Both the position numbers and the translations under genes were made by a program. Of a stretch of DNA of 64,000 nt, positions 45,249 to 58,046 are shown in pieces. The stretch comes from Blakeslea trispora (lineage: Eukaryota; Mucoromycota; Mucoromycetes; Mucorales; Choanephoraceae). Positions within the stretch are counted from its first letter, which is position 1, and the number at the start of each line of letters is the position of its first letter. Location: contig JAIWNE010000043.1 of NCBI GenBank assembly GCA_025331445.1, forward strand, positions 62,001-126,000, written 5' to 3'. Under the pieces are notes generated by a model. The model was not told where the DNA came from. It saw nothing but the letters and a program-made list of their open reading frames with translations, and ran no database searches.

Positions 45249-47441
45249 ATGCAAATACTCAAGCCTGGAATTTGTAGCCATCCTTCAGAGCCTGTATGGT
45301 TTATAGTAACAGAAAAAACAACATATGTCGTTGGTGTAGATAAGGAATCAGGTGTAGTCCTAAATTCATATTGGGGCCCTAGACTATTGTTTTTTAATGA
45401 TGTGGTGCTCCCTATCAAATTGCCTAAAGAAGGGAGAAGTTCACAAGATCCTGCTATTACTTCAGCATCCGAAGAATATCCTGCCTTTGGTGGACTTCGG
45501 TATGGTCCAGACGTTTTACGTCTTGAATTCGAAAATGGAACACGGGAACTAGATTTGATATACAGTTCCAGCAAAATAAACTCGTCAAACACAACTCTGA
45601 TGATTGAGCTAAAGGACCGAGTCCATCAAGACTTTCGTGTGGAGCTAAACTATGGTATAGATAGCCAGAATGATTTGATTATCCGTCGCGCTACAATTGT
45701 TTCTCAAAGAGAAGGAGAATCCTATTATGATGTCACCAAAGCCCATACAGCTGCTTGGCACATCCCTCGCTCCATCTCAACCAGTCGAACACTTGTAACA
45801 ATGGCTGGAGCTTGGTCATGTGAAACTCAAGTCCAGACGCACAGCATGAAACCAGGTACATCACATACCTTTGGATCAACACGAGGTATTCCCTCCGCCC
45901 AAAGTTATCCCTGGTTTGCTATTCAAGACCACGAACACGAGCATGCTGAAGTATACTTTGGCACATTAGGTTGGAGTGGCAATTGGCAGATAGAGGTACA
46001 TACCGATATTGAAGGCCAAACAAGAGTCATAGGTGGCATTCACGATCGCGATTTTCATCATCGTTTGACCAAGGGCGAGGCTCTTGAACTACCTTGCTTC
46101 GTAGCAGGCTACACGACTGAAGGGCTGTCTGGAGCTCGACGTTCCATCACAAGTCATATCCGAGATAACAAATCCGAAAAACTAGTTCCTACTCGTAACA
46201 TGCCTGCGCCTGTTCTCTATAATGGATGGGAGGCTTATGGGTTCGATGTCAATTTTGAGAATCAAAAGATTATTGCCAAGAAAGCTGCCGATCTAGGAGT
46301 TGAGCTCTTTGTCCTTGACGATGGTTGGTTTTACAAGCGGCACTCTGACAAGGCAGGCCTTGGAGATTGGTTTGTAGATCCTGACAAATTTCCAGAGGGA
46401 TTGAAGCCATTATCAGATTATGTGCATCAATTGGGTATGAAGTTTGGCTTGTGGTTTGAACCTGAAATGGTCAATCCAGATTCGCTCCTTTATCGTAAGC
46501 ACCCTGACTGGATCTATCATTATCCCGATAGAAAAAGACATTTGGAGCGAAATCAGCTTGTACTCAACATTTCCTTGCCGGAAGTCAGACACTATCTTGT
46601 AGAACGCATGGTATCATTAGTAAAGCAGGTGGGTATTGACTATATCAAGTGGGACATGAATAGACCGATTTCGGAAGCAGGACCTACTACGGATCGTAGT
46701 GTATGGGTCTCCCATATTCAGTCTTACCACGAGATGATCGAAACAATCAAACTGGCCACCAACAAAGTGTCAATAGAAACTTGCTGTAGTGGTGGAGGTA
46801 GATCGGATCTATCCATTCTTAAGAAGGTCGAGTCGTGTTGGACAAGTGATAACACAAGACCGGATGCAAGACTTAAAATCCAATACGGTACTTCTTTTGT
46901 TGTACCCCCTAATACTATGAGTTGCTGGGTAACTGACTCCCCTAATGACGATGCGTATACAAGGTATCCTATATCATATAGGTTTCATGTTTCTTTCATG
47001 GGCGCGTTGGGAATCGGATCAAATCTGAACAAACTAAGTCAGGAGGAATTGGAAGAATACAAGCAATGGATAAATCTTTACAAAGAGCTCAGAATGGTGA
47101 TTCAGAGAGGCAATCTGGACTGGATCCAGCCACCTTCTGATGCTGTAGATACCTATACTGCCGTTACACAGACCACCAACGCAGAAAGCACTGAAGCTGT
47201 AGTATTAGCATTTCGACAACAAAGCCCGTTTGCGCTATCATTACCACCTGTTCGACTTAAGAGATTAATTGAAAGTTGCATTTATGATGTGATAATTTAC
47301 TATCGAGATCCTTGCCAACCTATTTTTAGAAATACTCGATCTGGTGCTTCGTTAATGTATAGAGGATTATCATTGCCGTATTTGACATATTCATCGAACA
47401 GCAGTGTATTCGTGCATATCAAGCAAAAGCTATGCATCTAG
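45249..47441 (+). CDS. Alpha-galactosidase, GH36 family (intracellular type)
   Basis: A single open frame of 730 codons with no intron. GH36 enzymes release terminal alpha-galactose from raffinose-type sugars. The N-terminal beta-sandwich (ESGVVLNSYWGPRL, EYPAFGGLRYG) precedes a TIM barrel: PAPVLYNGWEAYGFDVN, ELFVLDDGWF, GLKPLSDYVHQLGMKFGLW, FEPEMVNPDS, then YIKWDMNRP with the nucleophile Asp469, CCSGGGRSDLSIL, and WTSDNTRP with the acid/base Asp534. No signal peptide, so probably cytosolic, needing sugar uptake. The C-terminal beta domain is short, and the last residues (SVFVHIKQKLCI) look irregular. The lack of introns contrasts with its intron-rich neighbours. Confidence 0.93.
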   Translation: MQILKPGICSHPSEPVWFIVTEKTTYVVGVDKESGVVLNSYWGPRLLFFNDVVLPIKLPKEGRSSQDPAITSASEEYPAFGGLRYGPDVLRLEFENGTRELDLIYSSSKINSSNTTLMIELKDRVHQDFRVELNYGIDSQNDLIIRRATIVSQREGESYYDVTKAHTAAWHIPRSISTSRTLVTMAGAWSCETQVQTHSMKPGTSHTFGSTRGIPSAQSYPWFAIQDHEHEHAEVYFGTLGWSGNWQIEVHTDIEGQTRVIGGIHDRDFHHRLTKGEALELPCFVAGYTTEGLSGARRSITSHIRDNKSEKLVPTRNMPAPVLYNGWEAYGFDVNFENQKIIAKKAADLGVELFVLDDGWFYKRHSDKAGLGDWFVDPDKFPEGLKPLSDYVHQLGMKFGLWFEPEMVNPDSLLYRKHPDWIYHYPDRKRHLERNQLVLNISLPEVRHYLVERMVSLVKQVGIDYIKWDMNRPISEAGPTTDRSVWVSHIQSYHEMIETIKLATNKVSIETCCSGGGRSDLSILKKVESCWTSDNTRPDARLKIQYGTSFVVPPNTMSCWVTDSPNDDAYTRYPISYRFHVSFMGALGIGSNLNKLSQEELEEYKQWINLYKELRMVIQRGNLDWIQPPSDAVDTYTAVTQTTNAESTEAVVLAFRQQSPFALSLPPVRLKRLIESCIYDVIIYYRDPCQPIFRNTRSGASLMYRGLSLPYLTYSSNSSVFVHIKQKLCI

Positions 47442-49263
47442 CAACGCATATTTTAAGAAGATCTGTAACTACTGTATATCGCCCTTTAAAAGAAAACAAT
47501 CAGAAGGAAGAGAACGGATTCATCCATCATCGAACAAGATATTTACTATAAAAGAAAAACAAAGACCTCTTCTCTCCTTTTTTCTTTGTTAAAGTCTGTC
47601 TTGTCTAAAGTCAGCTAAAAAGAAAGAAGTATCAACCATGAACAGTGAAGACGATTCATACTTTTTCACATTTAGCTAATAAGCATCACCCTATACTTAT
47701 CAATGAATTTTATTAAAATAAAGTAAGAAAACAACAGCAGTGTACTTTTTTTCTTCTTCTTTGAATTAGAAGCACGATTACTCATGCACCTTACTCTCTA
47801 TTTATGCAGCACATTACCATTTATTTTCATAGTGATGTCCTGTACTAAACATATAATTTTTTCTATGAGTAGTTTGTTAGATTGAATTAAATCAGTTGAC
47901 TAAATGAGCCCCTTGTCCTTCTGATATGCTTAAAACAATGCTTTTTTTTGCACTTGGATGTGTTTGTATGGTTTGTGAGTTTATCGGAATATTATGCTTT
48001 CTCCTCTTACTTGTGCTTCATCTCAGACCAAAAGCTGTATACACAGAAATCACCTTTCATAGCCTTCAGTTCTTATAGTAGCTAAAGAATCCTTTAGCGC
48101 TAGTTAATTCATGTCATCAACTTCATATTGGTTAAACTCGCTCTCGTATCAAAAAGCTAGGTAAGCTATACTAACTTCAATGACCATGGGTTTGTATTTC
48201 AGTTACTTTTTTATTATTCTAGATACAGTATTTCTTTAAACTTTTTTTGTTGTTGTTTTAAAAGAAAAAGAGCTTCTAACCCTACCATTAACTTCATCTC
48301 CTTCTCTGGTTTAGTGAAGGTCATGCATAACAGACAATCAAAAACTAGTCCATGATTCTTTTTTGGAAATTTTGCATTTTCCTCTTGTCTAAACACCTCA
48401 CTTTGTATCATTTCTTGAAATATTTAGAAAAAGACTATCTCTGTTCATTGTTGCCGATAAATTTGTCAAAAAAGGTTGAGCGCTGTCTATGTCCTTTATT
48501 GTAACCAGCGCATTACATTCACATGCAATTGATGAACATACAACTATGCTGTGTAACTATGAACATGTGTTGCAGCATTCCTTAGGACGCATCTAATGGG
48601 ATGCCTTGATGCTTGATCATAGCGAAAATAGATCCTGACAGTTTGTATGAATAAAGATGATGAAGCGTCTTGAGATCTGTTGAGAGCAAGTCATTTAATG
48701 ACAAACCATTGTTCAGACTGACTGTCTCTAATAGAGAGTACTCAGTCACTTTTCTCTTAATACAAAACGTCCTTGTGTGATTCTTTCTACGAATGAGCTA
48801 AAAAAAAATAGTGAAGCCTATTTATTTTTGATACCCTTGTCATACAATTGCATTGGATACAGTACTTCGTGGCAACCTAGTAGCTTGTGGCAGTAAAAAT
48901 GCTTGTCTGAAAACTTTCTATGCAATATATCTATTACCCTTCTATAAAGAGTAGACTTGTTTGATATAAAGGAGCATGAAGGTCCGATTATTTTTATCAA
49001 ATGGGTGTTTGTATTAGATACACAAATGATATGTACAAAAGCTAGGCCCTATTGCAATGTTTGGACCTTCTTTGCAGTTTCCTCTTTTGATTTTTTTTTT
49101 AAAGCATATTGGCTTAAGAATCTCTAAACAAGTCTTTGTTGCTTATGTTATCCCAAAAACATTATAAAAGAATTTTCTTGTGCTTAACAAGGCACATCAA
49201 ATAGATACCCTGAAAGTAAGTCATCTTCTGGAACAAAAGGTTTTATTGATACTATTGCTTGAA
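47442..49263. other. 1.8-kb convergent intergenic region
   Basis: It lies between the alpha-galactosidase stop and the WOPR gene stop. Only short chance frames are present, and no RNA gene is recognised. The last ~200 bp probably hold the WOPR 3' region. Confidence 0.4.
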
Positions 49264-51202
49264 TTACTGGTCATGATAAACGGTATGTGGAGCAAATTGG
49301 ATGTTGCTTTGGTTTTGTTGATGTTGTGATGGTGACTGATAGTTTCTATAAGGGGTATAAAATTTGTTTTTGCTGTCTCTTGGGTTGTCTGGATAGCTGT
49401 TTTCTGTAGGGGATAGGTTATCATCAACTTGTTTTTCTATACAAGAAGGCGAAGTGTATCCAAAATATGATGTTGTTCCATTTGTATTTGTGTTGTTATT
49501 ACTGTCTTCGGGTGTAGCAAAAGATTTGGAGGCTTCATTTTGATGTTGAGAATTAGACCATATTAAACTAGAAGGAGAGGGAAGCGAAGGTGAGTAGCGA
49601 TTATGATAAACATTGCTATTCTCCTTTTGAGGGATTTCAATAAAGGAAGGGATCATACGGTCATTCTGATGGCGATAATCTTGGTTTAGAGAAGAGCTTG
49701 AAGGAGTAGATGATGCAGGCAAGTAACAACGAGAACCAATATCAATTGAACTACTCTTTTGATAGAAGCTGTTGTTCGTGGGGAAACATTTGGTCTGTGA
49801 ATGACCTTGCTGTGAGGTTTGGTAGACATCTTTATCAGTATTGATAGTAGGCACAAATGCAGATGTACCAGAAGAAGCAACAGCAGTAGCTACCATACTT
49901 TGATAAGCATTTGCTTCTACCACAGAAGGTGCAGGTTGACTGTATAAACAAATGGAAGAGGCTTACAGGTTAGAAAACAAAAAAGGTTCAAGGCGCTTGT
50001 ATTCTTATGATAAGAGCTTTTATTTAATTGACATACCCACTAAAGCTATGGTGACGAATAGATATATGAGTAGCTTCTCTATCGTCGTTTCGCTCATTGT
50101 ATTGCATGTGCATATTATCGTGCGCATTAGAAGATGAGTCGAATACAGGATGTGTCATAAAGGAAGAGCGGCGTCGAAGAGATTCTTCTGAGTTATCATC
50201 CAACAACCTCATTTGCCTCTTGTTTACATTAGATTCAAGACTTAATCTTCTTGAATGTTCAATAGCTATTAAGAAATCAAATCAGCCCATATATCTGCAG
50301 ACAAAGGATAATCTACTTACGCAAGGAATAGTAGTTTTCATATTGTAGTTCTTTGTGGTGATGATATCGTCTTCTATAGCCTTCATGAAGGGAATAAGGA
50401 GCACCAGGCTTCACTGAGCCGTAAGGCTTGCGATAATAAGTTTGATTGGATGATGATGTGGATGAAGAGATGGTAGAAGAAGGAGAGAGGCTAGGACGTT
50501 TGAGAATAAGTTCAGCAAACTCGACTGAAGGTGGCACACGAAAGCTCTGTTTCAAGAGTAAATCAGGGGCAATTTGTAGGGAAGATATTTCAGGAACAGA
50601 AGAAGGCGTAGAAAGTTTGGATTCGAGAACATCTGATTTAGTGTAATAGCTGATCAAATGCTGAATTGATCCATTTAGATGAATGCTGATCGTCTTTTTG
50701 ATTAGCCCACCTTTCTTGAATTTATAAGTGTCTGTAAGTGAGCCTACTAGATTGCGCTCTCTGTCACGCTCTTCGCTAGACAATTGATCTTCCAAGTTGT
50801 CTTCAGAGATGGGATCATAAATGGATGTAGGTGTATAATAATTTGCCATATAGGACACTGAGGTTTCCATATGTTGCTTTTGGTGAAGGGATTCACGACC
50901 ATCCAGCTCTCTATAAATTAAAAAGTTTGCGAGAATACGAGAGGGACTCCAGACCAGTCCATCCGTCCATCTTCTAATGCCTATTCTATATACTCAATTG
51001 ACTGGAACAGAAGGAAGCAAACCAACATACCAGATTCTTTTTCATCAAAAACATAAATAGTGCCTGATCTTATAGCACCTCTTTCTCTGTCTTGCAATCG
51101 TCGACTAATTTTTGGTAAAATTCCTCTACGACAAGCTTCGAAGATCAATAGAGCATCTGTAGTAGTCTCAATAAAACCATTAAATGTTTCGTTGATGGGC
51201 AT
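49264..51202 (-). CDS. Gti1/Pac2 (WOPR) family transcriptional regulator
   Basis: Four exons: 51031-51202, 50980-50321, 50265-50037, 49939-49264; 578 aa. WOPR proteins (Wor1, Ryp1, Sge1, Pac2, Gti1) are DNA-binding master regulators of fungal morphology and development. WOPR box A is at the N-terminus (ETFNGFIE, TTTDALLIFEACRRGILP, KISRRLQDRERGAIRSG, YVFDEKESG, RRWTDGLVWSPSRILANFLI YREL). Box B follows after an acidic linker (DTYKFKKGGLIKKTISIHL, QHLISYY). The C-terminal half is Ser/Asn/Gln-rich and disordered, as usual. The intron between ESG and IRRWTDG interrupts box A. Nearly 5.8 kb lie upstream without a gene, suggesting complex control. Confidence 0.92.
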
Positions 51203-54200
51203 TTTTTTTTTATAAAAACAAAAAGGGGTAAAGAAAAAAAAGGCGGATGATAAAAAGAGTAAAGAAAAAAGAAAAAGAAAAGAATGATTTGATTTTTTTT
51301 TTAAAACAAATAGATGCATTAAATATACATCTAAAAAAAGCTGGATATTGCTTATTCAGATAGCTTGGTATTCACTACATTTAACAAATTTCCTGCACAA
51401 ACACGCAATGTAGGGGTATAGAAAAAAAGAGAGAGAGAAAAAAAAGGGACACTAAAAAGGTCTACTACACATACGTACATGCGGTTTCTCTCATTTCTTT
51501 CCTTTGTATAATCAAGTAGCTACTTGTATTTTGTTGTACCAAGGGCAATGGATATGTATTGGAAGACAAAGATTTGATCTTTTGTATTTTTAAATAAAGT
51601 TATTATGTAATGGTAATAAACTATCAAAGATGTCAACTGCTTAATCTTATATGTGTTTGTTCTTTTTTGCTTCTCGTCATGGAAACAAAAAAAAATAGAA
51701 GGATTAGACAAAATTACGGTCAAGTAAGAATGCAAAGAGAAGGTAGTAACTTGGCAATAGAAAGGTTCCTTAGAGATTGACATCTGTGCGTTAGAAATGT
51801 CTTCTTAAAGTGTCATCATTCTTAGATTTGCAACAAATGTCCTTAAATTCTGGTACAATAAACAACCAAAGCCAGTGTTCACATTTGCGATTTTGTTCTT
51901 TTTTTCTATTGCTAATGGCTAAAGAATATTGGGGGTGGGTTTGCGATTACGATCCTATGTTATTATATTTATAAAAGGAATAAAAGAACAACCTTGGAAG
52001 CTATGCCTCTTTTTTTACTTCAGGCTTGATATTAGCTTTATTTTTTTTAACTTCTTGCCTTTTATTTTATATAGGACATCTGGAAACTAATGGATGAAAG
52101 CTTATTGTAAGCTCACAGTCAAATTTTATTCATAATACACTTTTTGGAGTAGAGTTTTCACAATAACATTCTTCTCCTATTTTTGTCAATTTAAAGGCAG
52201 ACTGAGAGAAAAATCCAAAATGATGCATGCTTGCTGTTGGATATCTTCAGAATATTTATGGTTCCTTATGAATATAGTTTGACTGAATAACTTTGCTCCT
52301 TTTTTACTTTATTCTATTCTATTTTTTTTTTTTGAAAAGAACAAGGAGCATTAAGGTTTATTAGAATCCTGTTGCCTGCTTTGCTGGTCAGCTAAGAACC
52401 CAAATGCTTGGTGTTTAAAACTACGATCACATACCTTGCGTCAAGAAAGGGAATACATGCTTTGCAGATGCAATTATAACCAAATGACAGTCGGTAATTC
52501 ATTAACAAACAAGCTGCACATCATAATTCAAGGAAATCAATATGCAAATTTCACATTGAACATAAAGTAAAAGCATTCGTTGTTGAACAACCGGCAAAAA
52601 GTACATTATAGTAGAAGAAAGAAAAAGGGGGAGGGAGGAAAGAGTTTCAGGTAAGTCTGTTTGATTTGCATTCATGTTTGCTCGTGTAATGTTCAGCAAT
52701 ATACTTCTTTTTAAACTATGCTCCTATGCAAATCGCACAAGCCTGTTATCCAATTTCTATTTGAGGAAGACAATATAGCTGAAAGCAACTTGGATGCACG
52801 ATGGCATATTTCAGGAAGCCACCAATCCCCCACTTAAGCTTACAAATTAGAAAACTATCATAGAAGCATAATCTCTTTTTGCCCAGATGTATGCAAACAA
52901 TTTTCTTATCTTCTATTGTACGCACAAACAAAAAGTGCATCATACAAGCGTAACAAACGAAAAATAAGTATAAAAGTCAAACATTCTTCTTGTAAAACAT
53001 CTTTCCTTTTCCAAAACAATGTTGGAGAGGTTACTTGTATGTTTTATATTTATGAAATGTTACTATGCAACGAAATAAGTGAACCAAAAACTATGAAAGA
53101 TCTATGCACAATATCAGTCATATAGTGCAAATATTTGAATGTTCTATTCGTGAAATTTTTACCGTCACAATGTGCAAGATGCATAATTGACTGTGGACAA
53201 CCAAAATGTACACAAAAATAGTGAATATGCATATACACACGTCCCAACATGGCTAAATTAAGCTACAGTTCCTTAGAAATGGTATGTGCGCTTGATTGAG
53301 TACAGATAAGGTAGTCCAAGGTGACATTGCAAAAGCAAGAGAGAGAATTATACTGCCTATATCAATGGAAGATAAAGAAGGGGGTATCAATAAACTTAAT
53401 TTGTAGAAACATCAGCCCAATGATGCTAAATTGAATTTTAAAAAGAAGTTCTCCTTCGATTAAAATTAGTCTCCTTATTTAACTTTGATCCGCAATGCAA
53501 GTCTATGATCAGATAAGAATACTGAATAAACGCAAACTGTCGGCAAAGTTTATACTATGCTAGAGTTTGGTGATGCAAATGATATCATTTGACTCCTTTA
53601 TATTTTGCGTTGCTTTTTTAGTTTTGCCTTGTACAAGATTCGATGAATATGAGATCTAGAGTTTACTCTTGATCTAGAGGCTGATCTGTTACGCATTGAC
53701 CGGTAATGAACGGACAATTGCATAGCTTTGAGTTTGTAATTCATACTCTAAATACAGTAACTGTTTTCCTCGATTTTGCTATCATATCGAACAATATCGA
53801 TCAAAGTTTTATTTGATAAAACTTTTGGAACTTTGTTTTATTTGGGGTTGTGTGCTTGGATTAATGTAAAATTGTTATTGTTCTTTACTTTGACCAATGT
53901 TCCAAACAGGCTTGTTACAAAAGCTTAAAGAATTAGGTGTTAAGGTTATACCCCACACATAGGATTTTTTTTTATCAAGATGTATTGATCTCAAATCTGT
54001 AAGTAGAAAAGAATACCAATAAAGAAGTTTTATGTTTTGATGTTATGCAAATCGCTTTATTCATTAGGAATAGTTGGTATCCTACAATAGGAAAACCATC
54101 GATCAAATAGGGACTGGTTTCCTTCAAACTTACAAAGACATACTTGAAGACAGAAAACAACGCAGTCTCTAAATGCTTTATGTTTCACTGTTTAATTTTT

Positions 54201-56970
54201 AAGCTTAAGAGTATTTAAGGCAACATTGTTAGTATAGTCTCATCAGTAACAAATATAACTAACAGCGAAGATAGTTAAATTCCTTTTTTTAGAGATTGTT
54301 GTTTATCTCATTTCCTCAAAGAATAACATGTTGCTATGTAACGACTTATCAATCTAATATCGCACTCGTAAGACAGTTTGTATTAGAGCAGTTTAGTCTT
54401 CTTGAATTAATCGTTTAGATGACAGTTCTATAAAGCAAATGATTGCCAACACATGATATTCGAAATAATTTTGGTAGCCTTTTTACAACGTTTGTAAGTC
54501 ACTTAATAAATAAGAGTCGGAGGAACAGTACCAACTACTCAGACATCAAGCATCGATGCCCACTTTTTCAAGCAGTATGTTCCAATGATTTACAAAAAAT
54601 ACATGTCATAATCCACATACTTTTTGTGCAAAACAAGGAGTCTATACACTTAATATGAGCGTCGGGGAAACATCATTTGCATATAGCAAGAGTGGGGCTG
54701 AGACAACATTTGGCCAAACTCTTGTTACAAGTGCACTTAGAAGGTATCGAGTAGAAAACGTCCTATGGTTGGTTAGGATATCATGTCAATCTGAATCCGT
54801 ATAACTATTAAAAAAAAGAAAGAAATTAGTAAGACTACAAGTACAATGGGGTTTCATGTCGACTAAGGTAACAATCCCTCGTAAAGAAAAAGCATTTCTA
54901 AAGGAGACCCTTTAGTGTTTATTAGTCCATTCTTACCACTGATGCTTAGACCAACAGAGACGAGCACGGTGTTTCAGGAGATAAATACATTGTCACACAC
55001 ACAGTGCACTTACTTGTAAGCATCAAAGCAAGGAACGCTCAATTCAAATAAAGAAATAATATTACTATGAATACAGCTTCGCCAATGTTAGAGAGCTTTG
55101 AGCTGCATGCAACAACAAGATTGAAGGAGATATGTCCATAAAGGAGAAGTTAAATATTTTTTAGATTAGGCAGATGCTTAGGGAAGTTTGCGCAAATGGC
55201 TTCATACATCCTCAAGGTACATGCTAGTGAGTTTAACAAGTGACTTAAGCTTGTGAACTGGATTTGTTTGACATTGGAACAACTTTAAGAATCGATCTTG
55301 AATGTTCCATACATAATGACTACGAAAACCATGCTTCATTTTTTCTTTTTGCTCTTCTTTGTCATGAACAGGTTTTGATTGACATTTGGATCGAGATCAG
55401 CTTGATTATAGCTCTGTAAACAAAAGCGTGAGTTTACTTATTATTCTTGAAAACAAAACAAAAAATGCTGTTAAAAAGGGAGAAGACAATACCTTAAATT
55501 TGTTTGTTCTTGAACTTGTCAAATAACTCTTTCTATAAATAATACATCTGTTGCCTGTTTAAAGTTTGTCAAGGTCCTGAAGAGGAGATTTTCGCAAAAC
55601 TACTCCATGTTACGGCGTAATCATAAAATCAGACCATTGTCGCCATGCATAAGACAAGATGAAAAGTATCAATTTTTTAAGGGCAATTGTATTAGGTGCA
55701 CTTTCTACTATCGAGAAGGAGACACAAAACAGAGCTGCTGTTCAAAGGAAAGGCAAGGAAGTTGATTACGGTAAGAAAAAGATATGAACGATTCATTTCC
55801 TGAACTCATCTTTATAATGTAAGTTGAACAGCATTCAATCCAGTGATGACTCAAATAGAAGCACTTTTATAGGAACATTCGACTTACTTGAACATGTAGC
55901 CAAACAGGGGAGTTCACAGATACCTTGCAAAAAGACTAGATGAAATTTCAATGCCTAACATCGTATTTCAATCAAAAAATGCTATGATGCTATATATAGT
56001 TTCGAGTCGTTTTAACCGAATGTTTTAGATGTCAAGGGGTTAACTCTAAAGCTCCAACTTTATTGCATGAAATTATGAGCAACACATAAACTTAATCTAA
56101 CAATATTGATAAACTCTCTATAAACAAACGCACATGTTCTGAGCTAAGTTTAAATAGCAACATGTTCAGCTAATGTCAACTTTAGATTTTGAGCCTTAAT
56201 CTAGGACTGAGATGCAACAATGCTATAGTTGAAAGGACATCAAGCTTGTTGTTCAGGAAAGCATATCTAATGTAATAGTCAGCTGTATAAGTTAATATGT
56301 GAGAATAAAAATAAAAATAGTGTTATAGTAATTCTTTTAATGCGCTGGATGTTTCTAGCAAGATATCCTAATCTCAATCGATGCTGAATCCTTATTCTTG
56401 AAAGCAAAAGCTTCTGATATTAGAGTAATTCTTTGAGCATAGTGGCAATTTTGTAGCAAACTAATGGAAAGTAACATCGCTCCATATAAAGCACGCACTA
56501 TCATTTTTTTAAAATGACAAAACACTAATTTAAAGCCATCCAAAACCTTCATTTTTTAAAAGAAAAAACAGAGGAACGAACAACTTTAATGTTAAATATA
56601 AAGATCAGCGCCAAAGGTCAAGAAGAACCAGAATATGGAGTAATTGTTGTTATGCATGTGTATCTTATTCCATACATAATAAATATATAACCAAACCATC
56701 GAGCTCCTTGTGTTCCATTAAAGAAGAACCCGATAAAGCTTCTGCTGCTATTCTTTTCTGAGGTTCGACCTGCAAGCTTATTTAGTGATATCCTCGTTCA
56801 CATCATTCAAATTTGCGAGCGGACTTTCCTAAGCCGAGAGTTCTTCTTGTCGGGTGAATACAAACCCATTCAATTAAATCACCGTTTTTGTGCCTAAAAT
56901 AATATTTTTTTACCCAGCTTTTTCCTTTCTTTTTCTTACTTCATTATTGATCAAACAAAGGAGGGATATC
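51203..56970. promoter_or_regulatory. 5.8-kb largely non-coding region between the WOPR gene and DIC1
   Basis: Both flanking genes read away from it, so it holds both promoters. No long frame is present apart from weak traces on the minus strand near 55216-55660. It is A/T-rich with scattered T-runs. I see no tRNA box B and no tandem repeat. Most is likely upstream sequence of the regulator or unannotated RNA. Confidence 0.45.
55216..55600 (-). pseudogene. Weak relic of an intron-containing gene
   Basis: Pieces on the minus strand look protein-like: FCENLLFRTLTNFKQATDV (about 55545-55595), SYNQADLDPNVNQNLFMTKK after a TTTACAG acceptor (about 55350-55410), and KMKHGFRSHYVWNIQDRF... to TSMYLEDV (about 55216-55350). 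They are in different frames and broken by stops. No product is recognised. It could be chance. Confidence 0.25.
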
Positions 56971-57256
56971 ATGGCAACTACCAAGAAGACATATCCATTC
57001 TACTTTGGCGGTGCTGCCTCTTGTGTTGCTGCAGTTGTTGTGCATCCTTTCGATCTTACCAAAGTTCGACTCCAGAACACTAAAGGAAGTGCAAAACTTA
57101 GCATGTTCTCTACCATGGTCAAAATTGCCCAAAATGAGGGGTTTTTTAATCTTTATGCCGGTCTTTCTGCTTCAATTCTCAGACAAGCTACTTATTCCAC
57201 CGTTCGATTCGGTGTCTATGAAAAATTAAAAGATAAGGTGCAAGCACAAAAGAGTA

Positions 57257-57297
<41 letters not shown>

Positions 57298-58046
57298 AAA
57301 AGGGTCTGAACAAAGATGACTCATCCAATGAAAATAGAGGCTGGTGTGATGGAACTTTTGTTATGTTCTAGTGTTGCAGGTGCTTTAGGTGGTGCTTGCG
57401 GTAATCCCGGCGATGTGATCAATGTCCGTATGCAGAATGACGGGCAATTGCCCCCTCAACAGCGTCGCAACTATAAGCATGCTCTCGACGGTGTCTTCCG
57501 TATCTCAAAGGAGGAAGGTACAGCTGCACTGTTCCGAGGTTTAGGTCCCAATGTCAACAGAGCTATCTTGATGACTTCAGCTCAATGTGTTTCTTATGAT
57601 ATTTTCAAGCATCTCATTTTGAGCTATACATCCCTTCAAGATGGTGTGCCCGTTCATCTGACTTCTAGTGTACTTGCTGTAAGTTGATTTTTCATCCAAT
57701 AAGGAAGAAACGAGAGGTGTCAGGGTAAAATATACCATTGCTTATGTCTTACTTATTTTTGTCTTAGGGGCTTGTGGCTACAACTGTATGTTCACCTGTT
57801 GATGTCATTAAGACTCGTATTATGTCAGCCAGTACAAATGACCAAAAGATGTCAGCTTCTCAAATCATGAAGCAAATGTTTAAGGCTGAAGGCATCAGCT
57901 CCTTCTTCAAGGGCTGGACACCTGCATTTATTCGCTTAGGTCCTCAAACAATCATCACTTTTGTTGTACTTGAACAGTTTAAATCCTGGTACGACTTGCT
58001 TCAATCCAAGTCTGTATCTACAAAGACTATCGCTCACCAACTTTAA
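56971..58046 (+). CDS. DIC1: Mitochondrial dicarboxylate carrier (SLC25 family)
   Basis: Exons about 56971-57253 (or 56971-57237), 57316-57678 and 57768-58046. The carrier exchanges malate or succinate for phosphate across the inner mitochondrial membrane. Three carrier repeats show their signatures: HPFDLTKVRLQ, NPGDVINVRMQND and SPVDVIKTRIM, with YAGLSASILRQATYSTVRFG, LFRGLGPNVNRAILMTSAQ and GWTPAFIRLGPQTI as second-half motifs. The NIRMQND-type motif in repeat 2 is typical of Dic1. The first intron contains a T-run of about 40. Using its strong GTAAGT donor (57254) leaves the downstream exon out of frame by one; a weaker GTGCAA donor at 57238 with the AAAG acceptor before 57316 keeps frame (KLKDK then MTHPMK). 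Confidence 0.88.
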
